Assembly (NCBI RefSeq): GCF_012641335.1 | Contig: NZ_JABAID010000008.1 | Span: 62,001 to 126,000, forward strand | Length of the DNA: 64,000 nt | DNA from: Novosphingobium sp. ERN07 | GTDB taxonomy: Bacteria > Pseudomonadota > Alphaproteobacteria > Sphingomonadales > Sphingomonadaceae | Direction of reading: 5' to 3' | In this document: positions 63,869 to 64,000 of the stretch, piece by piece | Position numbering within the stretch: position 1 is the first letter of the stretch | Layout: every line of letters starts with the position of its first letter | Notes under the pieces: model-generated | What the model was told of the DNA's origin: nothing | The model's input: only the letters and a program-made list of their open reading frames with translations | The model's database searches: none | Program-made: the position numbers and the translations under genes

Positions 63869-64000
63869 AGTGCGCAGCAGTTCCGCTTGCGCCAGACGAG
63901 GTAGCCCATGTCCTCGCCGATCGCGGGGATGACCTGTCCGGCCGATTGAAAGGTGGTGGCGGCACCGATCGGGGGGCAGGCATAGCGCCCCTTGGTCGCC
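63865..64000 (-). CDS. traU: TraU, C-terminal end (gene continues past window)
   Basis: The last 44 residues before a stop at 63865. Reading ACPPIGAATTFQSAGQ, then GEDMGYLVWRKRNCC, they match the conserved C-terminus of F-type TraU with its two final cysteines. The rest of traU lies right of the window. The stop overlaps the trbC start (ATGA). TraU acts in mating-pair formation and DNA transfer. Confidence 0.85.
   Translation of the reverse strand, partial: ATKGRYACPPIGAATTFQSAGQVIPAIGEDMGYLVWRKRNCCAL

Noticed and set aside
1..64000. CRISPR arrays, tRNA or rRNA genes, insertion-sequence transposases
   Set aside because: No regularly spaced repeats, cloverleaf-like sequences or DDE transposase frames were noticed. 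This was by eye, so small or decayed ones could be missed.

Overview
The window looks like part of a conjugative element (plasmid or ICE) from a sphingomonad-type alphaproteobacterium. The support is high GC, an F-type mating-pair system with a MobF relaxase, a plasmid gene set familiar from Sphingomonadales (strawberry-notch methylase/helicase, large ParB-like protein, ArdC, DUF2493, Ssb and small DUF proteins), a palindromic repeat of the alphaproteobacterial intergenic kind, and two GTTC-N7-GTTC motifs, the alphaproteobacterial LexA box. No replication initiator, integrase, tRNA, rRNA or CRISPR array was seen, so plasmid versus ICE is not settled.

Layout. (1) 1-4.9 kb: a cargo cluster with the C-terminus of an SMC-like ATPase, a DUF5131 three-Cys-motif protein, two tandem TcmP partner proteins and a convergent unknown gene. 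(2) 5.3-13.1 kb: backbone with thermonuclease, lytic transglycosylase, toprim/primase-like protein, a 1413-residue methylase/helicase and an Xre-RES toxin-antitoxin pair. (3) 13.2-18.2 kb: a DUF6933-like gene and a complete Hachiman defence system (hamA-hamB). (4) 18.3-25.8 kb: ParB-like protein, ArdC antirestriction protein, Ssb and several small conserved genes, nearly all on the + strand. (5) 25.8-26.2 kb: AT-richer, palindrome-rich gap, the best oriT candidate, followed by an accessory gene, TraD coupling protein, TraI relaxase and an HNH nuclease. (6) 32.8-33.8 kb: S24 (CI-like) repressor divergent from a tiny Cro-like gene with a LexA-type box between them. (7) 33.9-56.1 kb: a 22-kb defence island in two divergent halves around a WYL regulator. 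The leftward half is RHH protein, SNF2 helicase, PtuA-like ATPase, PtuB-like HNH nuclease, DUF1156 methylase and DUF499 ATPase. The rightward half is a DUF4258-like gene, a DUF2779 nuclease, McrB with an inserted domain, McrC and a TM0106-type nuclease-helicase. (8) 56.2-64 kb: traG, traH, traF, traN, trbC and the end of traU on the - strand.

How it works together. The + strand genes between 6.7 and 25.8 kb point toward the presumed oriT and include antirestriction, SSB, ParB-like, methylase and toxin-antitoxin functions. This is the composition of an F-like leading region, the first DNA to enter a recipient. Cargo defence systems sit at three places between backbone modules. The WYL regulator has two near-identical 15-bp palindromes, one at its own divergent promoter and one before the DUF2779-McrBC operon, so the rightward half probably answers to it, and the leftward half may be reached by read-through. 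The least described parts are the DUF2779-McrB-McrC-TM0106 operon, the DUF5131/TcmP/TcmP cluster and the helicase-methylase-ATPase operon with an embedded Septu-like pair. All assignments come from reading motifs by eye; no database search was run.
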